Below are positions 1 to 11,442 of a DNA stretch of 64,000 nucleotides, in pieces. This DNA is from Volvariella volvacea V23 (lineage: Eukaryota > Basidiomycota > Agaricomycetes > Agaricales > Pluteaceae): positions 251,790 through 315,789 of the forward strand of contig KB722738.1 of assembly GCA_000349905.1 (NCBI GenBank), written 5' to 3'. Made by a program: the position numbers and the translations under genes. The notes under the pieces were generated by a model that did not search any database, was not told the DNA's origin, and saw only the letters and a program-made list of their open reading frames with translations. The stretch's first letter is position 1; each line of letters starts with the position of its first letter.

Positions 1-2042
1 ACTTTGGTCGGGATACAGCTCCAAACGAAGTAGGGACCGCCTTGTGACCCGAACTCGTCTTAGTCCGAGCAAGGCCACTTCGAATATGATGTGAACCGGG
101 ATGGCGGTCGTGCGGTAAGATGTGTTCAGATGATGATGCGGTATATGTGGTGTAGTACAGCGTGGCTGTTATAGCCAGGAGCATGAGGAGGCTTAGATTG
201 GCAGTGGCTCGACTCTTGAGAAGGTTCTGTGTGGCGACAACTAGCCGGCGCCATCGTGACTTGGGAGGTTTGGTGTTTGTCTCTTTAGAAGGGCGTGGTA
301 CTGCAGGTGCTAGATCCGAGTTTTGTCTTAGCAATTCGTCGAGCTATATGCGCATATATTGACATCAGATACACACGAATAGTACAGAGATGACCCACCT
401 CCAGGCGTTGAATATCGATAGATAATACAGCAATGAAGAAAGTATGAGCCAAAAACCAATGGGCGACCAATACCACAATGGCGAATGTACAAAACTGTTT
501 GATTGCCCCGACCGAAAATACCGCGATTATTCCAAGGATGATGTTGTAGCACACAACTTTGAGTGTGTTAGACGTTCCAGCATAGCTAAGGCCTTCAGCG
601 ATGCGCTGCTTCACTGAGAGGGTGACATGGGTCTTGCCAACTGCATCCACCTGCGACGCCGAACATGAGATATCTACAGCTCGTACTATGGGTAGACTTA
701 CGAGGTTGAACATGTTCTCCGCCCCGACGAAGACTATCACAATTGGTAATAATTCCCTAAATCACCGGGCGTGTGAGCGCTACCACGCGTACAGGACTTG
801 AGATCAAGAAAAGAAGTACGTCATACCAGGGCACCATTGTAACCTTGAATCCGACCAATGCGCACACGCTCAGGCTTGTCACAGTACTGGCCGCTATTTC
901 CACCAAGGCCGTGAAGGTCACTCCCACCCTAGAATGAACTTTGTCCATATAGCGCATCGACCAACTGAGATACGCGAAGAAACCAGCATAGGCGACGTAT
1001 AGGAAAGCTGATATTGGGGACCAACTATCTCGTTTGGATTGACTTGGGTTGTACTAGAAAAGGAAGAGATATCATCAGCATTTCCAATAGAACAGCATTG
1101 GCTTGAAACGGTGTGTGTGGGAGACTTACCTCAAGTGCGATGAGAGTAGGTTCTTCGTCGACGAACGCCAGTACTGAGTGTGGCTCTGCAGCCTCCTGTA
1201 GTGTCTGGAGCCATGACGAGTGTTCTACATTGCCAATACAGTCGGATTGTGGAAAGAAGTAGGTGAGGGATAGGAAAGTAGCGTAGTCGAATTTGGATCC
1301 AGCCACATGTTCGGTTGAGCCCCTTCCCGCGAGTACCATTTGGGGGGTAATGGGAATGCCATTGATGGTCACATTGCTCGAGAGGCTTAGAGTGTCGAGA
1401 ATGTTAGGGTCGGAGGATAGTGCTTCAGCGTCATAGTTCCAGAAGAGCAGAGGAGAAAGAACCAGACAATGACCTTCGGGAGCTCGCAGGCAAGGTTCTG
1501 AGGTTGATAGGGCGGATTCGATCTTCTTCTCGAGCTGAAGAGTGGAAAGCAATATGCGGTGATTTAGAGCGCTATCGTCGTCGTCTATTATTGGACTTTG
1601 GATGAAAACGCGTTCCACACGTAAAGCTCTCCGGCCAACACCGCATTTAGCTCGTGAGACGGCGTCCTCGTGGACACGGAGTGTATTGTGGATAGACCAT
1701 AGGTTGTCGAGATCGTCCTGGGCGTTGAGGCCCGTTAGGGTCTGCGGTGGGATAAAGGAGTCGATGAATGAGAGAGATTTTGGTTGTGATGAAGAGTACA
1801 GGGCGAGGGCTGGATATGATAGCGATGTGATGACGACACCAGAGATCAGGATGACACGAATCTGATGGGTTGCGCAGTGGCTGCATGGAGCATATGTCAA
1901 GAATTATGGTTGATAAATGCGTCAGGGAAAGCAGCAAATTGAAAACAGGGACGAGCGCCAGTACTTACAGACCGAAGCGGAGAAACCAAGCTTGTCCGAT
2001 GGACCTTACACGGCGCAGGGCATAGGATGCATAGGAGAACAT
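1..2042 (-). CDS. SREBP cleavage-activating protein (SCAP) homologue, partial at the left edge
   Basis: ER/Golgi escort protein that senses sterols and carries SREBP for cleavage. Exons on minus: 2042-1969, 1880-1130, 1053-827, 756-702, 650-399, 343-<1; all junction phases agree and about 567 residues are present. The start is the ATG at 2042; the joined exons 1-2 read FLRFGLHCATHQIR, a hallmark SCAP N-terminus, followed by the first membrane helix. A luminal segment follows, then the sterol-sensing domain at about residues 276-452 (IVFVGAENMFN, VDAVGKT, RIAEGLSYAGTSN, IQRLELDELL). A further hydrophobic segment (LSLLMLLAITATLY) lies near the edge. The WD40 C-terminus of the family would lie outside the window. 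No internal stops or frameshifts. It is divergent from the Pdx1 gene. The family call is from remembered motifs and is strong. Confidence 0.93.
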
Positions 2043-2382
2043 TTGCTGGCCTCGGTGATTGCTGCTCCTGAACCAGACAGTCTGGCGTCAATTGAAGTGG
2101 GGCAGATGGTCGGCGCTGGGTTGTTGGCGAGAAGGGGCAATATTGGTGTCAAAACGTAGGGGATTTGAGGGAGAATCTAGTGAGATGTGCGCATGAAGAC
2201 GAGGTGGAGCAGGTCCCAGGGAAAGCAGGGAATTGGAGACGCCTGCGGAGAGTAGCTGGAAGGGGAATAAGCTTCACTCCACTATAAGGCACAAATAGTC
2301 ACGTGATCGCACATTCCCATTTTGCCGTCTCTTACCGCTCACAAAATTCAAAGTGATCCAACTTGCTCCCTACGCCGGCTCC
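2043..2382. promoter_or_regulatory. Divergent promoter region between SCAP and Pdx1
   Basis: These 340 bases separate two start codons that point away from each other, so the stretch must hold both promoters and 5' leaders. A weak TATA-like string (ACTATAAG, near 2281) lies about 100 bases before the Pdx1 ATG. I see no other clear motif. Confidence 0.5.
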
Positions 2383-3553
2383 ATGTCCTCATTGGCATCC
2401 TCCTCCCGTCTGCTAGCTAGACTGGCTCAACGACGGGGTGCGTTTCTGCGTTTTTGTGTCCGGTATGGAATGCTGACGCGAGCCATTCACCAGCCATCCA
2501 CCAGTCCCATGTACGCCGTGCAATCACGAATTTGGAGATGCCAGCCATGTCTCCTACCATGACCGAGGGAGGAATCTCGAGCTGGAAAAAGCGCGAGGGC
2601 GATGCATTCTCAGCCGGGGATGTCTTGTTGGAAATAGTATGTGCACCCTGTCCGCGCACCAATCGCCCACTCCGCAACTCATTCAACATTTCTTCGTCGC
2701 AATAGGAAACAGACAAGGCTACCATAGACGTCGAGGCACAGGATGACGGTGTAATGGGCAAGATTTTGGTAAGCATCCATGACGCGTTTGGCTTCGTCAG
2801 GAGTGATTCATTGCGCACTTTAGCTTCCTGATGGAACGAAGAATGTACCGGTTGGCAAAATCATTGCTCTACTAGCGGAAGAGGGAGATGATATCTCCAA
2901 TCTCCAAGCGCCCCCAGAAGACACCCCAAAGCCCAAACCCCAAGCAGCAGCGGAACCACCCACACCCGCTCCCCAAGCCCCTGCTCAACCTTCCCCGCAA
3001 CCCGCAACATCCCATGCCCATCCTTCGTCACTCCCAACGCATTCCAGACCGCTTTTCCCATCAGTGCATCGACTCATACTTGAGTACGGCATCACAAACC
3101 TTGACGGTATCAAAGGAACTGGCGTTCGTGGAATGCTGACCAAGGGTGACATCTTGGCGCACCTCGGAAAAGCATCCAGCCCTACTGGCACATTCAAGGA
3201 GAAGCCTGCGTTCGAGAAGCCTCAACTTGGAACTGCTTCCGCGGCTAAGAAAGAAGAGGTCAAGGTTCGTGAACTACTAGTTACCCTCACAATGAGAATG
3301 AGATAAGGACAATGACTCACGCCCCTTCCTTCGATAGGCTTTGGATGGACCAGCATTACGTCGTCTTATTGTCTCAAATATGCTGCAAAACTCGCTCAAG
3401 GCTAAAACTTCTGCACCCCAACCTGTTGCAGACTTTGACTCCATCATCGCAGATTACCTCCCATCCTCACCCAAAACCATACCCAAGGCCTCTCCTCCTT
3501 CGCCTCCACCACCAGCAAAATCCGCACAGGCATACTTTGATGGCCTAATTTGA
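2383..3553 (+). CDS. PDX1: Pyruvate dehydrogenase complex protein X (E3-binding protein)
   Basis: Mitochondrial structural subunit that anchors dihydrolipoamide dehydrogenase (E3) to the E2 core. Exons 2383-2437, 2494-2636, 2706-2768, 2824-3264, 3338-3553; 305 residues. Order: a basic, Ser/Arg-rich mitochondrial presequence; a lipoyl domain ([16 protein letters not shown], with the lipoylated Lys in [15 protein letters not shown], about residues 67-80); a Pro/Ala-rich linker; a peripheral-subunit-binding domain (about residues 165-190, [16 protein letters not shown]); then a short tail with [14 protein letters not shown]. There is no acyltransferase catalytic domain, which separates fungal Pdx1 from the E2 subunit Lat1. 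It is shorter than the yeast protein but all expected parts are present. Confidence 0.92.
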
Positions 3554-4050
3554 TCTGCAGCATGCAGATGCCGCCCTCGTTGGATTATCCTCAAGCTTTC
3601 ATGACTTCATACTATGAGAGGCAGATATGCGCATGCATAACGCGTCTCATCCAGCCTTGAACCCATGTGTCGACCCCTTTCGCTTTCCTTTTTCTTGATT
3701 ATAGTCCATTACGCATATCTCGTCTGCTGTCAGCGTAGTTTGCAATAGACCATCCTCAGCTATCTAATTATGATCGTAATTTTGCAGCAGGTGTTAGTCC
3801 AAGTTCGCCTCTCACATAGCCGCCTTGGTGACTGCCGTCCAGGATGCGGATGATGAAAGTGTTCGAAATGTTCAGCCTGTCGAGCTACTTAACGGTACAC
3901 GTTTGCCATTCAACGCACCCCACAAGCTATTTCTGAACCAGGATTTTGGAACGTACAGGCATTAGAAATTATACACCATACTAAAATACACACTATATGG
4001 AGCATAAAGATAGTAACTAATCAAATTCAGCCGCAGCGCCTTCACAATCT
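3554..4050. other. Intergenic, no gene seen
   Basis: About 500 bases between convergent gene ends. Presumably 3' untranslated sequence of Pdx1; nothing else recognised. Confidence 0.5.
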
Positions 4051-5275
4051 TCAGACTCCAGCCCCAGCCTCGGGCTGCAACTCTGCCTCCAATCTCGGAA
4101 AAACCTGCCACCTCCGTTCCTCGCCAAAGAAGTCTTTAACAAGGAACGTAATCACCTTTGGCCTCCCGGTCCTCGTACTGGTAACCACACCTTCACGCAT
4201 ATGCACGCCGTGAACGCCATCCACCACGGCCAGCTTCGAAACGACCACATCCTCCAACTTTGGGAATTCCTCCAGCAGGTCAACCAAATCCTGGCAGCAC
4301 CCATCCCCCTCTCGATTCACGACGGCACGAATCTCTCGAGATTCGAGGCTCGTGAACGAGGTCGGGGCCGGCCAGTGTTGGTGGGACTCGTGGTACGTGC
4401 ACCCCAACTCGGCTGCTCTGGTGTCCCGCTCCGCATTGTCTGACCGTGTGATGGCATCACGTCTGAGAGACTTGACGGCGGGACACTTCAACCCCAAACA
4501 TTGAAGTGACGAAGCGTGGTTGCCCAGGGCCAGAGAAAGGAAGCGAACAATTGCCGCTTGTTGGCGCTGGAGGGACATGTCTATGACGCAGGTTTCGAGT
4601 CTGTCCCTGTATGAGCAGAGGTAGTGGACGAGGGCGTTGGAGAAGAGGGATGTGGTAAGTGAGCGAAGGGTGACTCTTGTGCGCTCCAGATGGCTCCATA
4701 GTAGATCTGCTTCTTCGGCCTTGGACGAGGCTTGAAGGTGCAGTTCTTGGAGATAGGGGGAGGGGAGGGGGACTGCCATGATGGAGAATGGGATTCCCCG
4801 GGCACGTAGAGAACGAAGTTGGAACTCTTTGACCGTGACGTTGAATATGTGTTGAAGGCATGGTGTATAGTGAGGTGGGCAATCTGATTCCCAATTGATA
4901 GTCTCGATACGAGGGTTACGGCGGAGGAGGAGTGTCACGTCAACATTGAAGGATGGGTCTGAACGACACAGTCGCTGAGGTTTAAGACCACGCCGAATTC
5001 CAAACGCTTGATATATGGCGCGAACGCGTCGGGTGTAGGGATGAATTGGGTGTTCTTATGAGTGCGGAAGTATGGGCCGTGACCCCAAGTTGTTACTGAG
5101 ATGTGAAGGCTAGATTTGACAAATGGCGTGAACCAGGCGTTGAGGGAGCGGGGTAAGACGGAGGTTTAGTATGTCGGCCAGCTGGAAATCTCCTTCATTG
5201 ACCAAGTGCCACAGTATGTTGAACGGGCAAGACTCCAACGGAGACAAGGCAGTAGTGGAGGACGCCAATATTTTT
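4051..5275 (-). pseudogene. F-box/leucine-rich-like protein, broken by two frameshifts
   Basis: On minus, three reading frames carry consecutive pieces of one F-box-type protein. The first (from about 5275) reads NILWHLVNEGDFQLADILNLRLT, an F-box-like start. Near 5150 the frame shifts to RSLNAWFTPFVK and continues to LNLSDCVVQTHP. Near 4955 it shifts again to SFNVDVTLLLRRNP and stays open to the stop at 4051. No ATG heads the first piece. No GT-AG intron of usual length explains either shift. The intact F-box gene at 5422-6960 lies just upstream in the same orientation. Because neighbouring long genes read cleanly, decay is likelier than sequencing error. Confidence 0.6.
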
Positions 5276-5421
5276 AGTTGCCCCTATAAAACCTAGCAGA
5301 CTCGGAATGTGTCACCTAACCGCGATCGACTCTTTCTGCATCGACCCTACTCACGACATATGACATCCACGACCACACGAAAAAGCATCACTGGTCATAG
5401 CATACGTTCAACTAAATTACT

Positions 5422-6960
5422 TCAAACATCGATGGTTTTCTCAAGGTATTGCCACTGAGAGTCCGTATCCTTCAGGGTTGCTACGAGCGTAACACCCTTC
5501 AGCTCCAGTACCCTCGGTCGCCCGGTTTCGGTCACCAATTTTGACCCAACCTTCCTCATCGCAGGCGCAAAGTAGTCGTCCGAGTTCCACGTTTGAGCCT
5601 CAAGGTCAATATCCTCTCCATAAGATTCGTCACACCACCGTAACTCCAGCGTTTCCAACGATCGGAGGCCGGACAGATCGTGAATGATGTTCTGATACGA
5701 CTGGTGGATCGGGTCATCGTCGAGGGCGAATTGCTCCTGATATTGCGGATAAACATGAAGCGATCGAAGGACGGTCATTTGTGAGAGAGCAGGGAGCCAA
5801 ATGCTGGGGTCGTAGTACCACCCTGGTACGCGATAAGCCCCATTATCAAAGTGAACGGCGAGTTTCCGTAGGGACTGGGAGTGGCTTGGAAGAGCGCGAT
5901 CGAAGAATGCAGGCGTCAACTGCAGAGAGATATCATCTGGAATCTTACTGATGCACCGAATGTCCAGTTCTTCTAAGCCAGAGAAGGATGCCAGGTACTC
6001 GGCGAATGCTACTGAAACCTGGGCGGTAAGGAGTTTGGTGAGGCGTATGTTTTCTGCTTTGAGTGACGCCCAAAGGTTATCAACCACCATATCGGAATAT
6101 TTGGGGCGAACTGATAGAGATTGCAAGTGTCGGAATGAATTGAAAAGGGGAGAGGTTGTTGCTGGGAAAGAAAACCCGCTGAGATGGAGGTGTTGGAGAT
6201 GAAGTAAGGAGTCCCCAATAGTATCCAACGCAGCCCATGGTCGAGACATACACCCTTGAAGGACTTCAAGTTGTTCCAGAGTAGTGTTTTGCTGGATCAT
6301 ACGTCCGACGATGTGCGCAACAGACGGGTGGATACAGCAAACGTCTTTGCCTGCCGTGGAGAGGTGCCCTGCTGCCCTTCGGAAATGCTGTCCTCCGGTG
6401 CACTTCCACTGGTTAATCCGAAGCTTGAGTGACTTTAGACCCTGCACATCCAAAAGGCTTGGCGGAAGGCCGTCGATATTCATAGGGGCTTGAATGGAAA
6501 GGTCCCGTATAAAGCCCCCAGTGGAACTGAGTACCGATTTAATGATCCTATCTTGCCAATCCTCGATGGTAAAGTATGTGGCTGGATCCTCGTTTCCCCA
6601 AGGATGTGACCACACTAATGTCAACGAGTGAAGCGCAGCACTTCCTTCAATCTTCTTGCATAGCGACCACGCTATATCTTCCTTGACAGAGAAGGTAGCA
6701 CGGCCGCGCGTTGTGACGCTGAGGTGCTGGACGTATTGAACAGGGAAATACTTGACGCAGAGGTCTAAGCGCTCAGCTATCTCTTCATCTGATTCCAGTT
6801 CGGATTCCTTTCCAAGAATGATACGGATGTTTTTCAACACAGTTGGAGATGAAAGGGCATTGAATGAACGGCATATTAACCTCGAGTTTAGGAGGGAAGG
6901 AAAGTCGAGATAATAATTGATGTCAAGCAAGATATCGTGGGGGAGCTCCGATATGTGCAT
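5422..6960 (-). CDS. F-box protein with leucine-rich-like C-terminal region
   Basis: Single-exon gene of 512 residues. The start is taken at the ATG directly before HISELPHDILL, because the further upstream extension in this frame begins with GTG and adds no recognisable sequence. An F-box occupies about residues 3-45 (ELPHDILLDINYYLDF, then LLNSRLICRSFNALS). The rest is a long series of irregular leucine-rich stretches such as LRSLHVYPQ and LRSLETLELRWC, typical of the large F-box families of agaricomycetes. Such proteins join SCF ubiquitin ligases through Skp1 and choose substrates with the C-terminal part. The substrate cannot be told from sequence. Confidence 0.8.
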   Translation of the reverse strand: MHISELPHDILLDINYYLDFPSLLNSRLICRSFNALSSPTVLKNIRIILGKESELESDEEIAERLDLCVKYFPVQYVQHLSVTTRGRATFSVKEDIAWSLCKKIEGSAALHSLTLVWSHPWGNEDPATYFTIEDWQDRIIKSVLSSTGGFIRDLSIQAPMNIDGLPPSLLDVQGLKSLKLRINQWKCTGGQHFRRAAGHLSTAGKDVCCIHPSVAHIVGRMIQQNTTLEQLEVLQGCMSRPWAALDTIGDSLLHLQHLHLSGFSFPATTSPLFNSFRHLQSLSVRPKYSDMVVDNLWASLKAENIRLTKLLTAQVSVAFAEYLASFSGLEELDIRCISKIPDDISLQLTPAFFDRALPSHSQSLRKLAVHFDNGAYRVPGWYYDPSIWLPALSQMTVLRSLHVYPQYQEQFALDDDPIHQSYQNIIHDLSGLRSLETLELRWCDESYGEDIDLEAQTWNSDDYFAPAMRKVGSKLVTETGRPRVLELKGVTLVATLKDTDSQWQYLEKTIDV

Positions 6961-7741
6961 GATTGTGGTTACCGTAAGCGCGTTCGAGTTGGAGTAGCAT
7001 AGCCACTTCACTTTACTTAACCATCATCCCACGACACAACGTTTACTTCGTACATATCTGAGCATGCATCTCTAGATTGGAAGCCCGCAAGTCCTAGTAA
7101 GGTATTGAACGAAACTGGACGCCATTTCGAGTGGTGAGTGTGAGTATTTGCTTACATGCTCTTTGCGTCGTAATGGCCCTAATTACTACTAAGCCAGTTG
7201 TGAATTCATACCAAGTCTCTACTTCAAATATCTGCCAGTGGAGATGGGAAAATAAAACACCCTTCAACGCCCCAATGGCCGCCGAGTTCGCTTACCCCAC
7301 TTACCCCGCCTTCGACAACACCTGATGTCGGGCACGCTGATGCGAGGTTGGTTCCGACCATAGTCCTTCGTTTCCACATGGGGCTGCCCTACATCTAAAA
7401 CCCGGACCGATGTCTGTCATAAATGAAGTTCTCGTTCTCGCACTCCGGAACGAATATCGCCTGCACTTTCAAAGACTGCAGGCTGCATTTACTGCTGGGG
7501 GTCACCCGCAACCCGCATATCGAAGCTTGTTGTCAGAATCAATATTGGAGCGGCAGAACTGATCCCTCAGTCATGGGACCATCCTATAGACAATTTCTCT
7601 GATTTTAGTTCACCCAACACCTCAACTCCCGAGTATTTCCCGCCACCAAGTCGCTTTTATTTCGGATTCAGAGGACATAAACTTCGTGAGTTCTTGTTCC
7701 TCGGGCTCGAAATCTTCTTTTCCTCCTACCCTACGCTCACC
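6961..7741. other. Intergenic, divergent promoter region
   Basis: About 780 bases between divergent starts. Only short open frames without recognisable protein features. No clear TATA box found. Confidence 0.45.
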
Positions 7742-8871
7742 ATGAAGCAGACCTCTGTGTTGTCCATTCTCTCCGGCATCGCTCTGTTAACCACTGCGAG
7801 TGCCGCACCCTCATCCCGAAACCCATTCTCGTCGCGTCAAATCAAGCACTTTGTCACCTTTGGCGACTCTTACTCCGTTCAGAATGTCGGAGGTGGCCGT
7901 GTACAATGGCTAGACTGGGCCGCAGGCTACGCCGATGTTGGACTCTCCGGGTTTGCTCAATCGGGTGCAACTTGTTCACAAGCTCTCACACCTCGAATCT
8001 ATCCCGGTGTATTGGAAGACGAATTGCCGCTGTATCTAAGTTTGCAAAAGAATGGCACTCTGCAACTCAAACCTCGAGAGACGCTCTATGTGATTTGGAT
8101 CGGCACCAACGATGTCGGTGCTGGGTGTCTCTTGACTGGTGACCAAACGCCTGGTGTCACCATTGTGGACACGTCCGCTTGTGTGACTGAATGGGCGAAG
8201 ACTTTGTACAAGAGTGGTGCGCGAAACTTCTTGTTCATGAACGTGAGCACCTCCCGGTCATCCACTTATGTTAGGCTGATATACCTGGATGTAGATGGTT
8301 CCCCTTCACCGCTCGCCAATGTATGCGCTGAACTCGTACCCAACCAGATACTGGTTGGCCGCCAAAAACTCTACCGCTTTTCATTACACCATGGAACAAC
8401 TCGTCAGGAGCGGCAACGCCCTCACAAACTTCATGATCAAAGACCTTGCCAAAGAGTACCCAGCAGCGAACTTCGGTGAGGGTTGCATTGCTTCGAGTCA
8501 ACGCGCAGCTAACCTCTGCGATGAAACATTTAGGCATCTTCGACTCCTATGGGCTTTTCTCGGATATGACGGACCGGCCCCAACTTTACTTCAATGGAAC
8601 TGCACCGTTCAACACGACTGGCAGCGCGAATCCATGCATCTACCCCGTTGATGGGGCAGGCGAACCCACTTGTTCGCTTGTCAGTGACACGGACGTGGAT
8701 AGTTACCTCTGGTGCGTTCTTGAATTCTGCATTTTCTCAAAATGTTGATCAACTCGTAATATATACAGGTTTAATGAACTCCACGTCACCAACCAAGCAA
8801 ACCGCGTTGTCGCGAGGCAAGTTGCAGATGTTATACGGGGTCGGGAGAACAAGTGGACGACATGGTTGTAG
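7742..8871 (+). CDS. Secreted GDSL (CE16-like) carbohydrate esterase
   Basis: Predicted extracellular esterase of the SGNH hydrolase fold. Exons 7742-8242, 8295-8475, 8534-8711, 8769-8871; 320 residues. A signal peptide (VLSILSGIALLTTASAA) leads the protein. The nucleophile Ser sits in FGDSYS (about residue 40), the oxyanion Asn in GTND, and the catalytic His in FNELHVT near the C-terminus. In this family the last motif is usually DxxH; here the Asp is Asn (codon AAT, just after the last splice site), so the Ser-Asp-His triad may be incomplete. The splice that creates this region is in phase and the flanking residues fit the family, so the change is probably real. Activity is therefore uncertain. 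Confidence 0.85.
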
Positions 8872-9334
8872 ATTTTAAGGGGAAAAGCGATGCGTGATTA
8901 CAAGCATTATTACTACTACTATTGTTATTTATATACTGGCTCATGGAGTGAAAGCATAGCATTTCGATAGCGATATGTGAGGAGAGTACAACTCCCATTT
9001 GTGGAGTGAGAGGTACGATGTATGAGTATGATGAGTGGATGAAGCATGCAAGATGAATGGAGTACATATGGTGAGGTGACGATGGCAGTATGTGAATGAT
9101 AGAATGGTCCGTTGCTTGGATGCGTTGGAGAGTGCATGATCATTGAGTGAGAGTGGTGGTAGAAAATTCGTCCATAGATCGTCGTTCCTAGATTTTGATG
9201 ATTTGTAGAAAACCTCACATCCGTCCTAAAGAGTAGGCGATCAGATGGACTGTTGAGGGTATGATGTTCGATCTGAGGATATAACCTACTTGTTTTCGTG
9301 CCATAATTTCAATGGCGTTAGTCGTAAAAGTCGT
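8872..9334. other. Intergenic between convergent genes
   Basis: About 460 bases, AT-richer than the genes, presumably the two 3' untranslated regions. Nothing else recognised. Confidence 0.45.
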
Positions 9335-11442
9335 TCAAATCGTGTGCGTATCACTAGCCCCAGGTTTATATCTTGCTTTGAACCTTTCAAATGATTCTAT
9401 TGGTTCGTACAAATCCTCAGAGTCGCCCACCCCAAGCTTAAATCCTTGATTATTCAACTCGTCCTCAGTACTTATATTATTCGGAGGCGGAGGAGTCGAA
9501 GACAAAACCTCATCCCATCGACCAGAGTCCCCTTCTCCACTTAGCTGTGCGTAGCAAGTCTGCAGCATCCCATCAATATGAAAGAATGTCTGCTTTTTCC
9601 TCCGCCGGTCGGCATAAGCACTTTCAAGGAAGTCAACGTAGTCATTAGTGATCGTCTCCTTTTGCTCGTCACGAAACATGGAAGCTAATCAGGCGATGGA
9701 ATCATCTGTCAGCCGCCGCGCTCGTAGGGAAGTTCGATCGAACTGGTCAATTGTTTCGGTAGACAGCCTAGAACTTTTTGGACTGAGGCTGGGATGACGT
9801 GTGTCGGCTGTAGCATGCTCGCTGGCACGTTGGCCGTGATCGAGTACAGCATCGGGGTCTTGTGGTCCTTGCGACGCAGGACGGGGCTTAGCAGCGACCT
9901 TATCTCTATCCACATGGTCGGCCGAGGCATCCGTCTCAATTCCACTGTCCTCATGTCTTTCTTCTCTCGGTTCATCAAGATCGACCAACGCTACGTCCTG
10001 TTCGTCATGGTGCATTTCAGGGTGACCCTTAGCCTTCGACCCATGGTGATGTACATGTGGGGATGAAACCATCGTCCGCTCCGGTAGGTTCGCATATACT
10101 ATCCCTATTCTCGCCACGGACCTTCCTTCTTCTTCCAACGGTGTATCCAGCAGGCTCGCTAGCTCGGACTGCGGTGACGCGATATCTTCTTCAGTGGCGT
10201 ATTCTGGGGCTGGTGTGGCAGGTATTAGCCCAAGCTCTTCTTCTCGAATTCGGGAGTCGTCATTAATTTCATAAGCTGGTGCCGTCATGACAGGTGGCAT
10301 GGTAGTCGTTGAGTAATCATTATTGCGTTGCGTTATGTTGCCGCCGGCGATATCTCTGGTCGTTGGTTGACTTGCAGATCGAGGTTGGGGTTGAGGTCGA
10401 CGAACTTGACGAAGGACAACCAATGGGAAGACACCACCCTTGTTAAAAAGGCGTTGTACTTGCTTCCGCTTGGCATGAACACCACTTTTCTTCAGCATCT
10501 GGACGCGCCTTGTGATAAAGAAGTCGCGGGTCTAGGGATGACAGGATGCAGGTGCAAGGCGGAAAAATAATTAAGACAGGAGTAAGCGAAGAACCGAGGG
10601 AAAGAAAGCACTCAAGGAAAAGGTAGCCAACTTTTTTGTCCAGTGCACGCCAGTCTTCCTTATTCAGGAATTTATGGGTGATCATGGGATAGCATTCTCC
10701 AACAAACTGGTAGAGTCCTTCATACATGTTGCCAACTTTGAGAGTTGTGGGGACTTGCGCATATACGCGCACAGCACGCGCTTGGTACGCGTCGGAGCAT
10801 AGAAGTGCGGGGTGGTCTGGCCAATACGGTATCCCTCGGTGGTGCATCTCGTATACGAGACGGTATATTGCGGGGTCGTAGTAAAAGAATCCGTCTTGGC
10901 CTGATTGGAGACGTCGGTGGCCGACTAAGTCATGAATTTGCAGAACCAAAGGAGGGATATCAAAGTCCTGAATAGGAACAATGCGTTGGAGTTCTCACAG
11001 AACGACAGGAAGCAGGACGAACCTTTGTGTTGTAAATATCTGGTATTGTGTGCAGTTCTTCACAATCGGTCCCTCTCGCGATCGGCGTTATGGTCTCTGC
11101 GTCAGGCTGTAGATCCTCACTTCTCAATCCTGGTATTGTACTACCCGAGGATATATGTCGCGCAACCTCTTTCTCCGCTTCCTCCTCCTCGTCCTCACAT
11201 CCGAGAATCCTGCGTCGCCACTCCATTAACCGAAAATACACGTCGAGTCTTGACAGTTCGCTGTGCCCCTCGACCTTCACAACTGCGTCCTTCGGCAAGG
11301 TTTTTATGTAGCATTCGTAAAACTCCTCCTCAAAGTCGAAGTCGGAAGTGTGCACCGGCATGTCATGGACTGCGTAGGAGAGGATGTGAGAGGGAGGGGG
11401 GGAGGGAGGAAGATTGGGAGGCCGTTGAATGGGAGGGATCAT
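9335..11442 (-). CDS. Unrecognised protein; frame interrupted by an in-frame TGA
   Basis: Not recognised as any known family. Exons on minus: 11442-11023, 10967-10632, 10531-9689 (ending in TGA), 532 residues. The same frame then stays open for 117 more codons to 9335. The N-terminal part is Pro-rich and then acidic. The middle has a compact stretch (DGFFYYDPAIYRLVYEMH, VYAQVPTTLKVGNMYEGLY). The C-terminal part is charged and Ser-rich, probably disordered. The segment after the TGA (YVDFLESAYADRRRKKQ) looks coding. It could be joined by readthrough, or by an optional intron 9774-9684 (donor GTTCTA, acceptor TTAG) that removes the TGA and keeps phase. The second intron has a weak GTTGGC donor. 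Confidence 0.6.
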
